Origin: Bacteroidales bacterium
GTDB lineage: Bacteria; Bacteroidota; Bacteroidia; Bacteroidales; VadinHA17
NCBI GenBank assembly: GCA_024762655.1
Contig: JANTHB010000026.1
Span: 1 to 41,887, forward strand
Direction of reading: 5' to 3'
DNA length: 41,887 nt
Shown: positions 32,354-40,247 of the stretch, one piece after another
Numbering within the stretch: the first letter of the stretch is position 1
Layout of the letters: each line of letters begins with the position of its first letter
Notes under the pieces: generated by a model
What the model was told of the DNA's origin: nothing
Seen by the model: only the letters and a program-made list of their open reading frames with translations
Databases searched by the model: none
Made by a program: the position numbers and the translations under genes

Positions 32354-32722
32354 ATGACAACAACTCAGTTAATTATTCTGCTTATTACCGGACTGCTCGC
32401 CGGATTTGTCAGCGGGGCCATGGGGGTGGGTGGCGGGATCATCATCGTCCCGGCCCTGGTTTTTCTGCTGGGGATGACACAACATGAAGCCCAGGGCACC
32501 AGCCTGGGTGTGCTGGCTGTCCCCGTGGTTTTACTGGGAGCCATCAACTACTACAAAAACGGATATCTGAATCTGAAACTCGCCCTCATTCTGGCGCTGG
32601 CATTTTTTATAGGAGGCTATCTGGGTTCGGCTACAGCCATCGCCCTTCCGGACAGATTATTACGCAAGATCTTCGGTGGACTCGTTTTTATTGTCTCATT
32701 AAAAATGATCTTTGGAAAATAA
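32354..32722 (+). CDS. Half-length TauE/SafE-family membrane protein
   Basis: A 122-residue protein starting at ATG 32354. It has the family's N-terminal repeat: LLITGLLAGFVSGAMGVGGGIIIVPALVFLLGM, then HEAQGTSLGVLAVPVVLLGAINYYKNGYLNLKLAL, then FFIGGYLGSATAIALPDRLLRKIFGGLVFIVSLKMIF, giving about four membrane helices. Full TauE/SafE proteins (sulfite or organosulfur exporters) have two such repeats and about 250 residues, so this is half size. The gene is intact and tightly packed (4 bp after the previous stop, direct abutment to the next ATG), so it is not a broken remnant. It probably works as a dimer. Substrate unknown. Confidence 0.88.
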   Translation: MTTTQLIILLITGLLAGFVSGAMGVGGGIIIVPALVFLLGMTQHEAQGTSLGVLAVPVVLLGAINYYKNGYLNLKLALILALAFFIGGYLGSATAIALPDRLLRKIFGGLVFIVSLKMIFGK

Positions 32723-33922
32723 ATGGACGCTGATACCTTAAAAAATATCCGTTTTCTGGCCGATCAACATTATGATATGCTGGTACGGTGGAGACACGAT
32801 CTTCACCGCCATCCCGAGCTTTCTTTCGAAGAACATCATACGCATCAATATCTGTGCGACCAACTTGATCAGCTCGGGATCCATGACCTGCAGACCGTAG
32901 CCGGGACAGGCCTGATGGCCCGTATCGAAGGGAAAAATCCCACCGGAAAGACCCTGGTCTTACGGGCCGATATGGATGCGCTTCCCGTCGAAGAAGAAAA
33001 CGACGTTTTTTACCGTTCACAGAACGCAGGCGTTATGCATGCCTGTGGCCATGACGTACATATGACCTGCGTATTGGGTGCTGCCAGGATACTGGAAGAT
33101 ATCCGCGACCAGTGGGAAGGAACGGTGATCCTGCTGTTTCAACCTGCCGAAGAAAAGGTACCGGGTGGCGCCCTTCAGGTGGTGGAAAGCGGACTTCTCG
33201 CCGGATACCATCCTGATCTTATCCTCGGACAGCATGTCGACCCCACCCTGGAGGCCGGGACGGTAGGTTACCGCCCGGGAAAATACATGGCTTCAACCGA
33301 CGAACTGTATCTGACCGTGGCCGGCAAGGGAGGCCATGCCGCTCTGCCCGACAAGGTTACCAATACCCCGTATGTAGCCGCCAGAATACTCACAGGCATG
33401 GAAGACCTGGTGGAAAAGGAATCACCTGCAGGCTTCCCGTCCGTCCTGCGGTTCGGAAAAGTGGAGGCCGCCGGCGCCACCAATGTCATCCCCGACAAAG
33501 TCAGTATGGAAGGCACCTTCCGCACTTTTGACGAGACCTGGCGCAATACCGTGCACCACAAGATCACCGCCCTGGCGAAAGAAACCGCAGATCAATACGA
33601 TGCACAGGCCACACTGGAAATACGAAAAGGCTATCCTGTACTGGAAAATGACCCGGCCGCTACCTCCGGAGCCATGAACTTCTCAGCAAGTTTTCTGGGA
33701 AAAGATAAGATCATTCCCCTGGAACTGCGGATGACGGCGGAAGACTTTGCCTATTACTCACGCATCGCCCCTTCCCTCTTTTTCCGCCTGGGGGTTACCG
33801 CACCGGAACAAAATACCATACATCACCTGCACACCTCCCGCTTTGATATACACGAACCGGTGCTTTCCCTGGGCGCCGGCCATCTCGCCTGGCTGACCTA
33901 TTGCTTTCTCCGGGAGCCGTAA
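32723..33922 (+). CDS. M20-family amidohydrolase (N-acyl amino acid / hippurate hydrolase type)
   Basis: A 399-residue metal-dependent hydrolase of the M20D type. Motifs in order: RHDLHRHPELSFEEHHTHQYL (about 24-44), LRADMDALPVEEE (metal-bridging Asp region), MHACGHDVHMTCVLGAA (metal-binding Cys and His), LFQPAEE (catalytic and metal-binding Glu pair), the lid-domain GKGGHAALPDKVTNTPYVAA, and the C-terminal MTAEDFAYY with a metal ligand. It hydrolyses N-acyl bonds such as in hippurate, indole-acetyl or N-acetyl amino acids in the cytoplasm; the specific substrate cannot be told. The start codon directly follows the TAA of the TauE-like gene, indicating co-translation. Ends before a ferredoxin promoter region. 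Confidence 0.95.
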   Translation: MDADTLKNIRFLADQHYDMLVRWRHDLHRHPELSFEEHHTHQYLCDQLDQLGIHDLQTVAGTGLMARIEGKNPTGKTLVLRADMDALPVEEENDVFYRSQNAGVMHACGHDVHMTCVLGAARILEDIRDQWEGTVILLFQPAEEKVPGGALQVVESGLLAGYHPDLILGQHVDPTLEAGTVGYRPGKYMASTDELYLTVAGKGGHAALPDKVTNTPYVAARILTGMEDLVEKESPAGFPSVLRFGKVEAAGATNVIPDKVSMEGTFRTFDETWRNTVHHKITALAKETADQYDAQATLEIRKGYPVLENDPAATSGAMNFSASFLGKDKIIPLELRMTAEDFAYYSRIAPSLFFRLGVTAPEQNTIHHLHTSRFDIHEPVLSLGAGHLAWLTYCFLREP

Positions 33923-33979
33923 AAAAGAAAAATATTTTATAAAATAGAGGAAGTCACTTTCTAATTTTAATTTTATTTT

Positions 33980-33987
33980 TACTTTTG
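33980..33987 (+). promoter_or_regulatory. Bacteroidota -7 promoter box for ferredoxin gene
   Basis: TACTTTTG fits TAnnTTTG exactly, 34 bp before the ferredoxin ATG, in an A/T-rich upstream region. The -33 element is not a clean TTTG. Confidence 0.7.
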
Positions 33988-34021
33988 CCGGACATTTTAA
34001 ACCCATAAAATTAAAATTATC

Positions 34022-34189
34022 ATGGCTTACGTTATTAATGAAGATTGTACTGCTTGCGGCACCTGTATTGATGAATGTCCGGTCGAAGCTATCTCTGAAG
34101 GGGATATCTATAAAATCGACCCGGAATTATGTACCGATTGCGGTGCCTGCTCAGAAGTTTGTCCGGTGGAAGCTATTCATCCCGAATAG
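34022..34189 (+). CDS. 2[4Fe-4S] bacterial-type ferredoxin
   Basis: A 55-residue protein (MAYVINEDCTACGTCIDECP...AIHPE) too short for most ORF cut-offs. It has two perfect CxxCxxCxxxCP motifs: CTACGTCIDECP and CTDCGACSEVCP, each followed by VEAI, which makes the classical pseudo-twofold clostridial-type ferredoxin. It would carry low-potential electrons in the cytoplasm, for example for pyruvate:ferredoxin oxidoreductase or hydrogenase, which suits an anaerobe. It has its own promoter and a strong terminator and is monocistronic. Confidence 0.96.
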   Translation: MAYVINEDCTACGTCIDECPVEAISEGDIYKIDPELCTDCGACSEVCPVEAIHPE

Positions 34190-34210
34190 TTCGCACAAAC
34201 AAACACATAT

Positions 34211-34239
34211 AAAAAAACGGCCTCTCAGGCCGTTTTTTT
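34211..34239. terminator. Bidirectional terminator between ferredoxin gene and gldB
   Basis: Stem ACGGCCT / AGGCCGT with loop ctc, flanked by A7 and T7. The last two T positions are part of the gldB stop codon on the minus strand, so the two convergent genes share it. Confidence 0.93.
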
Positions 34240-35260
34240 ATTGCTCCGGATCATACTCCGACCCGTTGAGTATCTCCTGATAGTCTGCCAATCTCATTAA
34301 TTTCTCCAGGGTCACCTCTTTGTGCAGTTTCATGTATTTCCGCACAATCTGCCAACCGATCCAGTTGGCGGCCCTGCCCGGCGACTCACGCGGAAAGAAA
34401 CTGGTAAAAGGAGCGTCACGTGTCAGCTTGTTAATGGTCATGTAATCGGTCTTGAACAGCATCTTGTGTTCAATAAGATACGCCCACATCTGTCCCTCAT
34501 TCGTCTTACACCATTTCATCTGATCCGCCGTAAAACCGAGGATCCTCTCATCTTTTTCATGCGGCAGCATGGCTTTGACAAAATAATATAGTTTCCCTTC
34601 ATAGATCATACGGTTGATGACATTCTCAGCTATCAACGTATCAGCATCCCGCGGCTGAAAAGGGAATTCGACGGATGCCCAGGCATACATACAGTCCGAA
34701 GGGATTTTTGAAGGGACCATCTTTCGTTGCATATATTTCGGGATCCCCAGCTGGTCATAATAGGGAACATCCCTCCCCAGATAACGATCCAACCCGATGC
34801 CCAGAATCCCTTCATCGATAAGAAGAGAAGCGTTAAACCCGGATATGTAACTATACACGGCCGGCACTTTTTTCTCCGGAAAATAATATTTGTAATGTTT
34901 GAAGGCATCGGTCAGCTGCTTTTCCTGATCTCCCAGATCGGGAAAAATGTTCATGACCTTATGAAACACCTCCCGGTTCGTATTATCCGACAGAAACACT
35001 TTCAGCAGCTCCTTAAACATGGTAGTGCCGGGCTTACCAATATTGAGCAACTGTATAAACCGGTTAAAAAAGAGACCGTACTCCTTCTGAAAATGAGGTA
35101 TACGCATCATCACACTGTCAGGGGGGGGCGTAAAAAGATCTTTTTCCAGCCGCTTGATTTTTATCGTTACATCAATATCCGAGACATCCACATCCAGCGG
35201 GTTTCTCCTGCAACCTGAAAAAAGTGCAAATAGAAACAACAAAAACACCCACTTTTTCAT
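34238..35260 (-). CDS. gldB: GldB-family lipoprotein
   Basis: A 340-residue lipoprotein with signal MKKWVFLLFLFALFSGC (Cys17). The body matches the GldB family: VDVSDIDVTIKIKRLEKDLF near the N terminus, YGLFFNRFIQLLNIG, YKYYFPEKKVPAVYSYISGFNASLLIDEGILGIGLDRYLG, YDQLGIPKYMQRKMVPSKIPSDCMYAWA, and the C-terminal RESPGRAANWIGWQIVRKYM. GldB was found as a gliding motility protein in Flavobacterium and is also present in non-gliding Bacteroidota; it is an envelope protein linked with type IX secretion and motility functions. Here it is a single gene, away from other gld genes. The endonuclease with a sorting domain 300 bp away is a possible type IX client, not a functional partner. Confidence 0.92.
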   Translation of the reverse strand: MKKWVFLLFLFALFSGCRRNPLDVDVSDIDVTIKIKRLEKDLFTPPPDSVMMRIPHFQKEYGLFFNRFIQLLNIGKPGTTMFKELLKVFLSDNTNREVFHKVMNIFPDLGDQEKQLTDAFKHYKYYFPEKKVPAVYSYISGFNASLLIDEGILGIGLDRYLGRDVPYYDQLGIPKYMQRKMVPSKIPSDCMYAWASVEFPFQPRDADTLIAENVINRMIYEGKLYYFVKAMLPHEKDERILGFTADQMKWCKTNEGQMWAYLIEHKMLFKTDYMTINKLTRDAPFTSFFPRESPGRAANWIGWQIVRKYMKLHKEVTLEKLMRLADYQEILNGSEYDPEQ

Positions 35261-35316
35261 TTTCGTTACGATTCGTATAACAAAAAAACAGTTTCCGCCG
35301 GTAAAATTAATCCAAA

Positions 35317-35355
35317 TTCCGAAATAGAAAAGTCAAGGGGTTTTCTATTTCGGAA
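35317..35355. repeat. 15-bp perfect hairpin overlapping the stop of the small ORF
   Basis: Perfect stem TTCCGAAATAGAAAA / TTTTCTATTTCGGAA around a 9-base loop. On the minus strand the stop codon TAG of the 35345-35581 frame lies inside the stem. No T-run follows directly, so it may act as a Rho-independent-like or RNA-stabilising 3' structure. Confidence 0.75.
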
Positions 35356-35581
35356 CGACAATGGATTTCATCTGTTTTGTTTTTTCCCCAAAGCAGTGGA
35401 TTCCTAAGTCGGGATTTACCCGGTACCCGACCGCAAGCACGTGCGTAATAGAATAGAAGATTTTTTCGAAATCTCTATTGTGCGATCCGGGATTAACGCA
35501 AAAGGTTTTAAAACAAAATAAGGGATTCTGACCGGGAGTGTCCTCCATCAACTTGATCCCTTCCTGCCCTCCTCCGGCCAT
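35345..35581 (-). CDS. Small uncharacterised ORF after endonuclease I gene
   Basis: A 78-residue frame with ATG 5 bp after the endonuclease stop, ending inside a perfect hairpin. The sequence (MAGGGQEGIKLMED...HVLAVGYRVNPDLGIHCFGEKTKQMKSIVVPK) has no signal peptide, membrane segment or family motif that I know. Position and 3' hairpin argue for a real translated gene or the downstream part of a longer transcript; lack of recognisable features argues against. Conservation in relatives would decide. Confidence 0.35.
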   Translation of the reverse strand: MAGGGQEGIKLMEDTPGQNPLFCFKTFCVNPGSHNRDFEKIFYSITHVLAVGYRVNPDLGIHCFGEKTKQMKSIVVPK

Positions 35582-35586
35582 CCGGC

Positions 35587-36627
35587 CTATTTCCGCACTG
35601 TCAGTTTTCTCGTTGCCACTTTCTTGCCGGACGGGTCTTTAATGATCAGGATATATATTCCACTGGCCACCGAGGGATTCAACTGCAAAAGGCTCTCTTT
35701 CGTGTACAGGATTTCTGTGCCGGTAATATTGAGGAGGGAAATGGTATAGTCGGCGGGTTTGTCAATATATATATGATTTTTTGCCGGGTTGGGATACACT
35801 GCGAAAGGGAACTTTTCCGATGAGGAAGTGACCGTACTGGGACTACCCCATATGCTGACAGCATATTCGGGATGATCAATAAAAGGATTCCGGTTATGCT
35901 GGTAACTGTACACCACTTCGTTTCTGTGTCGTTCCAGGTCATCCACCGGATCTTCTTCATTCCATTTCAATAAAGTACTCAGTTTGGCATGAACCGCTTC
36001 TTTGGTTCTGTTATCTGCCGGCAAATAATCAATCATCTCCAGATCAGGCTCTCCGTTCTCTCCTTCGTACCGGGTAGCCATATAGAAGATCATTCTCGAC
36101 ACGTCCCCTTTTACCTCGTTGCGGGGCTGCCATACCCAGGCCGTACTGCTGGTATAGCATCCGGTGGCCACCCCATTGTCGTAATAGGGTTCGGTACAGT
36201 CGTCGAACCATCGGTTGTTTCTGGCACTGTTCACGGAAATATCGGCAGGCCGCAGGTGGTGAACATCGGTTCCGGGACCTTGTGCCGTACCAAAATCACC
36301 CCGGGATTTGGCCCAGATATGCTCCCGGTTCCAGCCACTGCCCCCGTTGTATTCCTGGGCAGCATTTACCGACCATCCCGTATAAAAAAGAATTACATTG
36401 TCAGGATTGGCTGTGTCACGATCTGTTTCTTTCAGAATATCCCACACATCCGTTGAACTGCCGGAATAGGGATACTCGGTGTGCCCTTTGATAATGTTGT
36501 ACAAAGCACTCTTCAGATTTTCACCCGTAAGCCCATCTGCAGCAGCATAATACCCGTCCGGGATTTGTGCCGTCAGGATAACCCCCGACACCACCCACCA
36601 TAAAAATATCACCGTTCTCTTCATCAA
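35587..36627 (-). CDS. Endonuclease I family nuclease with type IX secretion sorting domain
   Basis: A 346-residue secreted nuclease: signal peptide MMKRTVIFLWWVVSGVILTAQ, then the endonuclease I (EndA/NucM) domain with NREHIWAKS (about residues 100-108), DVHHLRPADISVNSARNNRWFDDC (about 121-144) containing the beta-beta-alpha metal His-Asn elements, and NEVKGDVSRMIFYMATRY. A short linker leads to a C-terminal Por/type IX sorting domain of about 75 residues: FPFAVYPNPAKNHIYIDKP...GIYILIIKDPSGKKVATRKLTVRK. It should be exported by Sec, then by type IX secretion and attached or released at the surface, where it degrades extracellular DNA or RNA. This is the direct sign that the organism has type IX secretion. 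An unannotated small ORF follows 5 bp downstream. Confidence 0.95.
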   Translation of the reverse strand: MMKRTVIFLWWVVSGVILTAQIPDGYYAAADGLTGENLKSALYNIIKGHTEYPYSGSSTDVWDILKETDRDTANPDNVILFYTGWSVNAAQEYNGGSGWNREHIWAKSRGDFGTAQGPGTDVHHLRPADISVNSARNNRWFDDCTEPYYDNGVATGCYTSSTAWVWQPRNEVKGDVSRMIFYMATRYEGENGEPDLEMIDYLPADNRTKEAVHAKLSTLLKWNEEDPVDDLERHRNEVVYSYQHNRNPFIDHPEYAVSIWGSPSTVTSSSEKFPFAVYPNPAKNHIYIDKPADYTISLLNITGTEILYTKESLLQLNPSVASGIYILIIKDPSGKKVATRKLTVRK

Positions 36628-36717
36628 AAAAAATATTTCGGCGAAGATAGGAAAATAAAATCAATGGGAAGGCAGATCGATATACAGCCGGAGCATTCTT
36701 CTCCTAAACAGGACACA

Positions 36718-37785
36718 TCATTCTTTATAGGATGTCTTTCCTTTCCCTATGGCTTTGCGCAATTTGTCAAAGTTCAACTCATTCTTATAAAAAGTGATAT
36801 TATTGAGCAAATCCATAAGAAAAGTCCCGGCATCTTTATCCCTGCCGGAAACGGAAGGATAAGAGATGCTGAAAAGAAAATCCCCGTAAATAAAGGTCAC
36901 ATAATACGTTTTAACCGCCGGTACGTTGTAAATGGTCACATGGGTAACTTTACCCGGTGTCAGATTCTCGTAATACCAGAATTTCATGGGAAATTTGAGA
37001 GGGGAATATATCCTTTCAAAGCGTACATTCAATTGCGTATGATACAATCTGTTTTGATTATTCGTTTCCCACTTCAGATATTTTTCGATGGCTTCTTTAT
37101 CCCCGGCAGCAAATTGTGTTTTCTTGGTATAATAAAATTCTATCACCTTCCCGTCTTCCATACGGATCAGGGGATAATTATTACACTCCGGATGATCGTC
37201 CAGGAACAGGGTAAAATGGAGATCCGGGAAATTGGCAAAGACGATGGTGCCTTTTGGCATCTCCATGATCCCTTCCGGATCAAAAAAATACTTCCTGAGC
37301 AAACGTGTTGCGACAGGGCTCCCCATATTTTTTGCGATGATCCAGTCTTCGGAAGCACCTTTCTCATCCTTAAAGTATTTATATTTTATGACCCCTCTGT
37401 TACTGTATGCATCCCGGTTTAACGAATCCAGTTCAATGGCGCGGTTAAAGTCTTCCAGGGCGCCTTCATAGTCTCCCAGACCTTTTTTACAGATACCCCG
37501 GCGGTTGTAAGCATCGGAATTGCCCGGATTCAATTTAATAATAAGATCAAAATCTTCCATTGCCCCTTTGAAATCCTTCATCTGTGCTTTGGCATACCCC
37601 CGCAGGGTCAATATCCCGATATCTTTGCTGTTTTTCCGTAGAACCTGATTAAAATATTCTATAGATTCCTGATAACTAAGCTTTTTCAGCTTATCAAGCC
37701 CCACCTTGTATGAATCCCCACTCTGGCCAGGCAAGAGACTGGAACAAAATGAAAGTATGATAAGGATCCCGGCCAATATCTTCAT
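36718..37785 (-). CDS. Secreted TPR-repeat protein
   Basis: A 355-residue protein with a signal peptide MKILAGILIILSFCSSLLPGQ. Residues about 22-130 form three to four TPR units: YKVGLDKLKKLSYQESIEYFNQVLRKNSKD, GILTLRGYAKAQMKDFKGAMEDFDLIIKLNPGN, SDAYNRRGICKKGLGDYEGALEDFNRAIELDSLN and a degenerate one with DAYSNRGVIKYKYFKDEKGASEDWIIAKN. From about 150 on there is a beta-rich domain without known family (FDPEGIMEMPKGTIVFANFPDLHFTLFLDD, later AVKTYYVTFIYGDFLFSISYPSVSGRDKD). It probably scaffolds other envelope proteins in the periplasm. The gene is divergent from the C45 gene across a 286-bp A/T-rich region with a TCTGCT...AGCAGA hairpin near 37816-37836. Confidence 0.8.
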   Translation of the reverse strand: MKILAGILIILSFCSSLLPGQSGDSYKVGLDKLKKLSYQESIEYFNQVLRKNSKDIGILTLRGYAKAQMKDFKGAMEDFDLIIKLNPGNSDAYNRRGICKKGLGDYEGALEDFNRAIELDSLNRDAYSNRGVIKYKYFKDEKGASEDWIIAKNMGSPVATRLLRKYFFDPEGIMEMPKGTIVFANFPDLHFTLFLDDHPECNNYPLIRMEDGKVIEFYYTKKTQFAAGDKEAIEKYLKWETNNQNRLYHTQLNVRFERIYSPLKFPMKFWYYENLTPGKVTHVTIYNVPAVKTYYVTFIYGDFLFSISYPSVSGRDKDAGTFLMDLLNNITFYKNELNFDKLRKAIGKGKTSYKE

Positions 37786-38071
37786 ATCCTTATGGGAATT
37801 ACATTTTTATATTCTGCTAATTTACCAAGCAGATAAAAATATTCCTAATTTTCCGGCTCTTTTACACTGTTTCCTTTCACTTTTAATCAATATATTCGCC
37901 TTTTGCATTGATATGCCTGCTATTGCCATACGCTTTTCTGTAAGCCTCAAGCATAAGAAAACTCATCATATTGATATAATCTAAACAATATTTTATAATA
38001 TATTAACCGATGTAAAATATCTGATTTCCAATACCGTTAATTTTTATCAATTTTGTAATAACAAATTTTGT

Positions 38072-39931
38072 ATGATCATGAAAAAATCGCGAAAAAGACT
38101 CATTATTGTCCTGGCCCTTTTGCTTATCGTATATTTTGTATTTCAGGACAGGATCTCCGGAACCTGTCAAGTGTATCGACTGGTCACCAAAGTAACGGGG
38201 GTAATCAGCGAGGGAAGTGATCAATACAACCTTAAAATAGGAGCCGGTATCGGTGAGGGGAAAGAAAGAGACACACTGACGGCTGTTTTCTCCCGGCAGG
38301 GAAACCCTCTTTTTACGGCAAATGTTTCTTACAACAAAAGCAGGTATGTCATCCTTCACCGGGGCGACTCCACCAAATTGATTATCAGTGATCCGGGGCT
38401 GGTTATTGCAGGAAAAAGCGATACGGCAGCACATTTTGATGTAGCCGGGTTGCTGGGAGAGATCCTTAAGGATTATCCAGGCACCCATTTCATCCCGGAC
38501 ATGTCCTGGTCGAAAAGAGCAGGGTTTACTGCCTGGCTTTTTCTCAACGGTCGATTTGACCGGCAAAAAATCCACGGACAGAAATATCAAATCATCCGCC
38601 TGGATAACAAGCTTGTGGAGAGTGCTGAATTCCGGATGGGAAACCATGGAAATCACTTCTTTCTGAAGATAAAAAATAAAAAACAGCAGATAGCTCTTTC
38701 TGTCCGTCTGACAAAAGAAGCGCCTCCGGAACCAATGCTCCCTCCGTCCGGGAACCTGAAAAAACTTGTGGTCAACGGGGATGAACTGAATACCTCCATA
38801 TACCGCGGCGCTTTGCGTGCGGGAGGTCTCCTGCTGGAAAACATAAAGCCGCCAAAACCCGACGGGATCGAACGCCGGTGGGGCCAAGGATTGCTAACCT
38901 ACGTCAACGGCAACCGGGTGCTCATTGCAAAAGGAACCCATCGTGAGCTCGGGGAAGCTCACGGAGCCTTGCTGAAACCGGAGATCCGCAAGCTGGTGGA
39001 CGCTACTCTCTACACGATCAACTGGGTTTATACCCTGGAAAAAGGCCATTGGTTTCTGGACGATCTGCGTTCTGCCTATCACAGAGAAGCTCCTTTTATC
39101 CCGGAAAAATACCAGGACGAAATGAAAGGCCTGGCCAGGACCTCCGGCATCAGTCTGGAAGAGATCCGGCTGACCAATGTCTTTCCGGCCCTGTTCCATT
39201 GTTCGGGATTTGCTCTTTTCGGCGATGCTACCGTAAACGGGAAACTCTACCACGGCAGGATCCTCGATTACATCACCGAGCTGGGACTGCAGTACTATCC
39301 GGTCGTAATGATATTCAAACCGGACAGTGGTTATGCTTTTGCCAATGTCAGTTTTGCCGGCTTCATCGGCTCTGTGACAGGGATCAACGAGAAGCAGGTC
39401 ACCTTCGGAGAGATGGGCGGCGGCGGGGAAGGCAACTGGGACGGCATGCCCATGGCTTTCCTGATGCGTGAAGGTATGGAACGTGCCTCTACCCTGGAAG
39501 AAGCACTGACCATCTTCCGTACCACCCCGCGCACCTGTGAATATTACTATGTCATTTCCGACGGCAAGGGCCCTGATGCCCGCGGTCTGGCTACCACCCC
39601 TGAAAAGTTTGAGGTCATCAAACCGGGTCAGTATCATCCGCTCCTGCCCGAGCCCGTGAAAGACGCTGTGTTGATGTCGGCCGGGGACCGTTATAAAAAA
39701 CTCGCGGAACGTGTGAAAGCGGAATATGGCAGGGTTGATGCACAAAAAGCCATCCGTCTGATGGACCGGCCCGTAGCCATGAAAGCAGCCCTGCATGCCG
39801 TTCTGTTCGCTCCGCAAACCCTGGAGTTCTGGGTAGCCAATGCAGGCCCTCACACTCCGGCTCCGATGGAACCCTATACCCATTATAACATGATGGAGTT
39901 GCTGAAAAAACTTGACCAACAGAAACACTGA
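38072..39931 (+). CDS. C45-family (acyl-CoA:6-APA acyltransferase-like) N-terminal-nucleophile hydrolase with N-terminal extension
   Basis: A 619-residue protein (start at 38072; ATG at 38078 is equally possible). A membrane anchor or uncleaved signal (RLIIVLALLLIVYFVF) is followed by about 250 residues with no family I recognise. The C45/AAT-like domain starts near residue 290: VLIAKGTHRELGEAHGALLKPEIRKLVD, then LARTSGISLEEIRLTNVFPALFHCSGFALFGDATVNGKLYHGRILDY, where Cys377 is the predicted nucleophile after self-cleavage, then TEKQVTFGEMGGGGEGNWDGMPMAFLMREGME and TCEYYYVISDG. Known relatives cleave amide bonds (penicillin acylation, peptide or bile-acid-like amides). Its substrate is unknown, and the long N-terminal part may regulate cleavage or bind ligand. 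In the envelope by prediction. Stop followed by an AT-rich palindrome. Confidence 0.85.
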   Translation: MIMKKSRKRLIIVLALLLIVYFVFQDRISGTCQVYRLVTKVTGVISEGSDQYNLKIGAGIGEGKERDTLTAVFSRQGNPLFTANVSYNKSRYVILHRGDSTKLIISDPGLVIAGKSDTAAHFDVAGLLGEILKDYPGTHFIPDMSWSKRAGFTAWLFLNGRFDRQKIHGQKYQIIRLDNKLVESAEFRMGNHGNHFFLKIKNKKQQIALSVRLTKEAPPEPMLPPSGNLKKLVVNGDELNTSIYRGALRAGGLLLENIKPPKPDGIERRWGQGLLTYVNGNRVLIAKGTHRELGEAHGALLKPEIRKLVDATLYTINWVYTLEKGHWFLDDLRSAYHREAPFIPEKYQDEMKGLARTSGISLEEIRLTNVFPALFHCSGFALFGDATVNGKLYHGRILDYITELGLQYYPVVMIFKPDSGYAFANVSFAGFIGSVTGINEKQVTFGEMGGGGEGNWDGMPMAFLMREGMERASTLEEALTIFRTTPRTCEYYYVISDGKGPDARGLATTPEKFEVIKPGQYHPLLPEPVKDAVLMSAGDRYKKLAERVKAEYGRVDAQKAIRLMDRPVAMKAALHAVLFAPQTLEFWVANAGPHTPAPMEPYTHYNMMELLKKLDQQKH

Positions 39932-40247
39932 GAGGCATAGGCATCAAAAAATATAAATATTTAAATATGTATTTTAATATTTATTTAAATACATATTTCT
40001 TATCCGCAAGTGAAAATAATAGATTTGATTTTTTTGAACCATTCCGTTTGAAAAGCTGAAAAATAAAGAAATTTCATTATCACACCCCGTCAAAAACTTT
40101 CTCTGAAAGTTTTGATCTCATCCTGAAGGAGAGAAAAGCGAACCCTTTGGGCTTTTGATTTAAGAAAATACCGTTGTTTACTCTTTAAGAATTTATTACA
40201 TTTACCCTTGGTATGTAGGCTTTCTTTCATCCATTAATTTTAGACGT
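39932..40247. other. 316-bp intergenic region with AT-rich palindrome
   Basis: No gene seen. It contains the palindrome at 39963-39998, a second hairpin AAAACTTT-ctctg-AAAGTTTT at about 40093-40113, and the segment 'tcatcctgaaggagag'. The second part resembles 7505-7555 downstream of the GH3 gene in content and order of short words. A -7-like TACATTTA before the Gfo/Idh gene (about 40197) is a weak promoter candidate. Confidence 0.5.
39963..39998. repeat. AT-rich inverted repeat downstream of C45 gene
   Basis: Perfect 12-bp arms AAATATGTATTT / AAATACATATTT around a 12-base A/T loop. A 21-base word inside (39976-39996) is identical, inverted, to 7593-7613, so the two palindromes belong to one family 32 kb apart. 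Confidence 0.75.

Noticed and set aside
36664-37422. Plus-strand frame of 252 codons opposite the TPR gene
   Set aside because: The minus-strand gene has a signal peptide and TPR repeats; this frame has neither.
38894-39928. Minus-strand frame of 344 codons opposite the C45 gene
   Set aside because: Overlaps the conserved catalytic region of the plus-strand gene in full; composition is that of an antisense frame.
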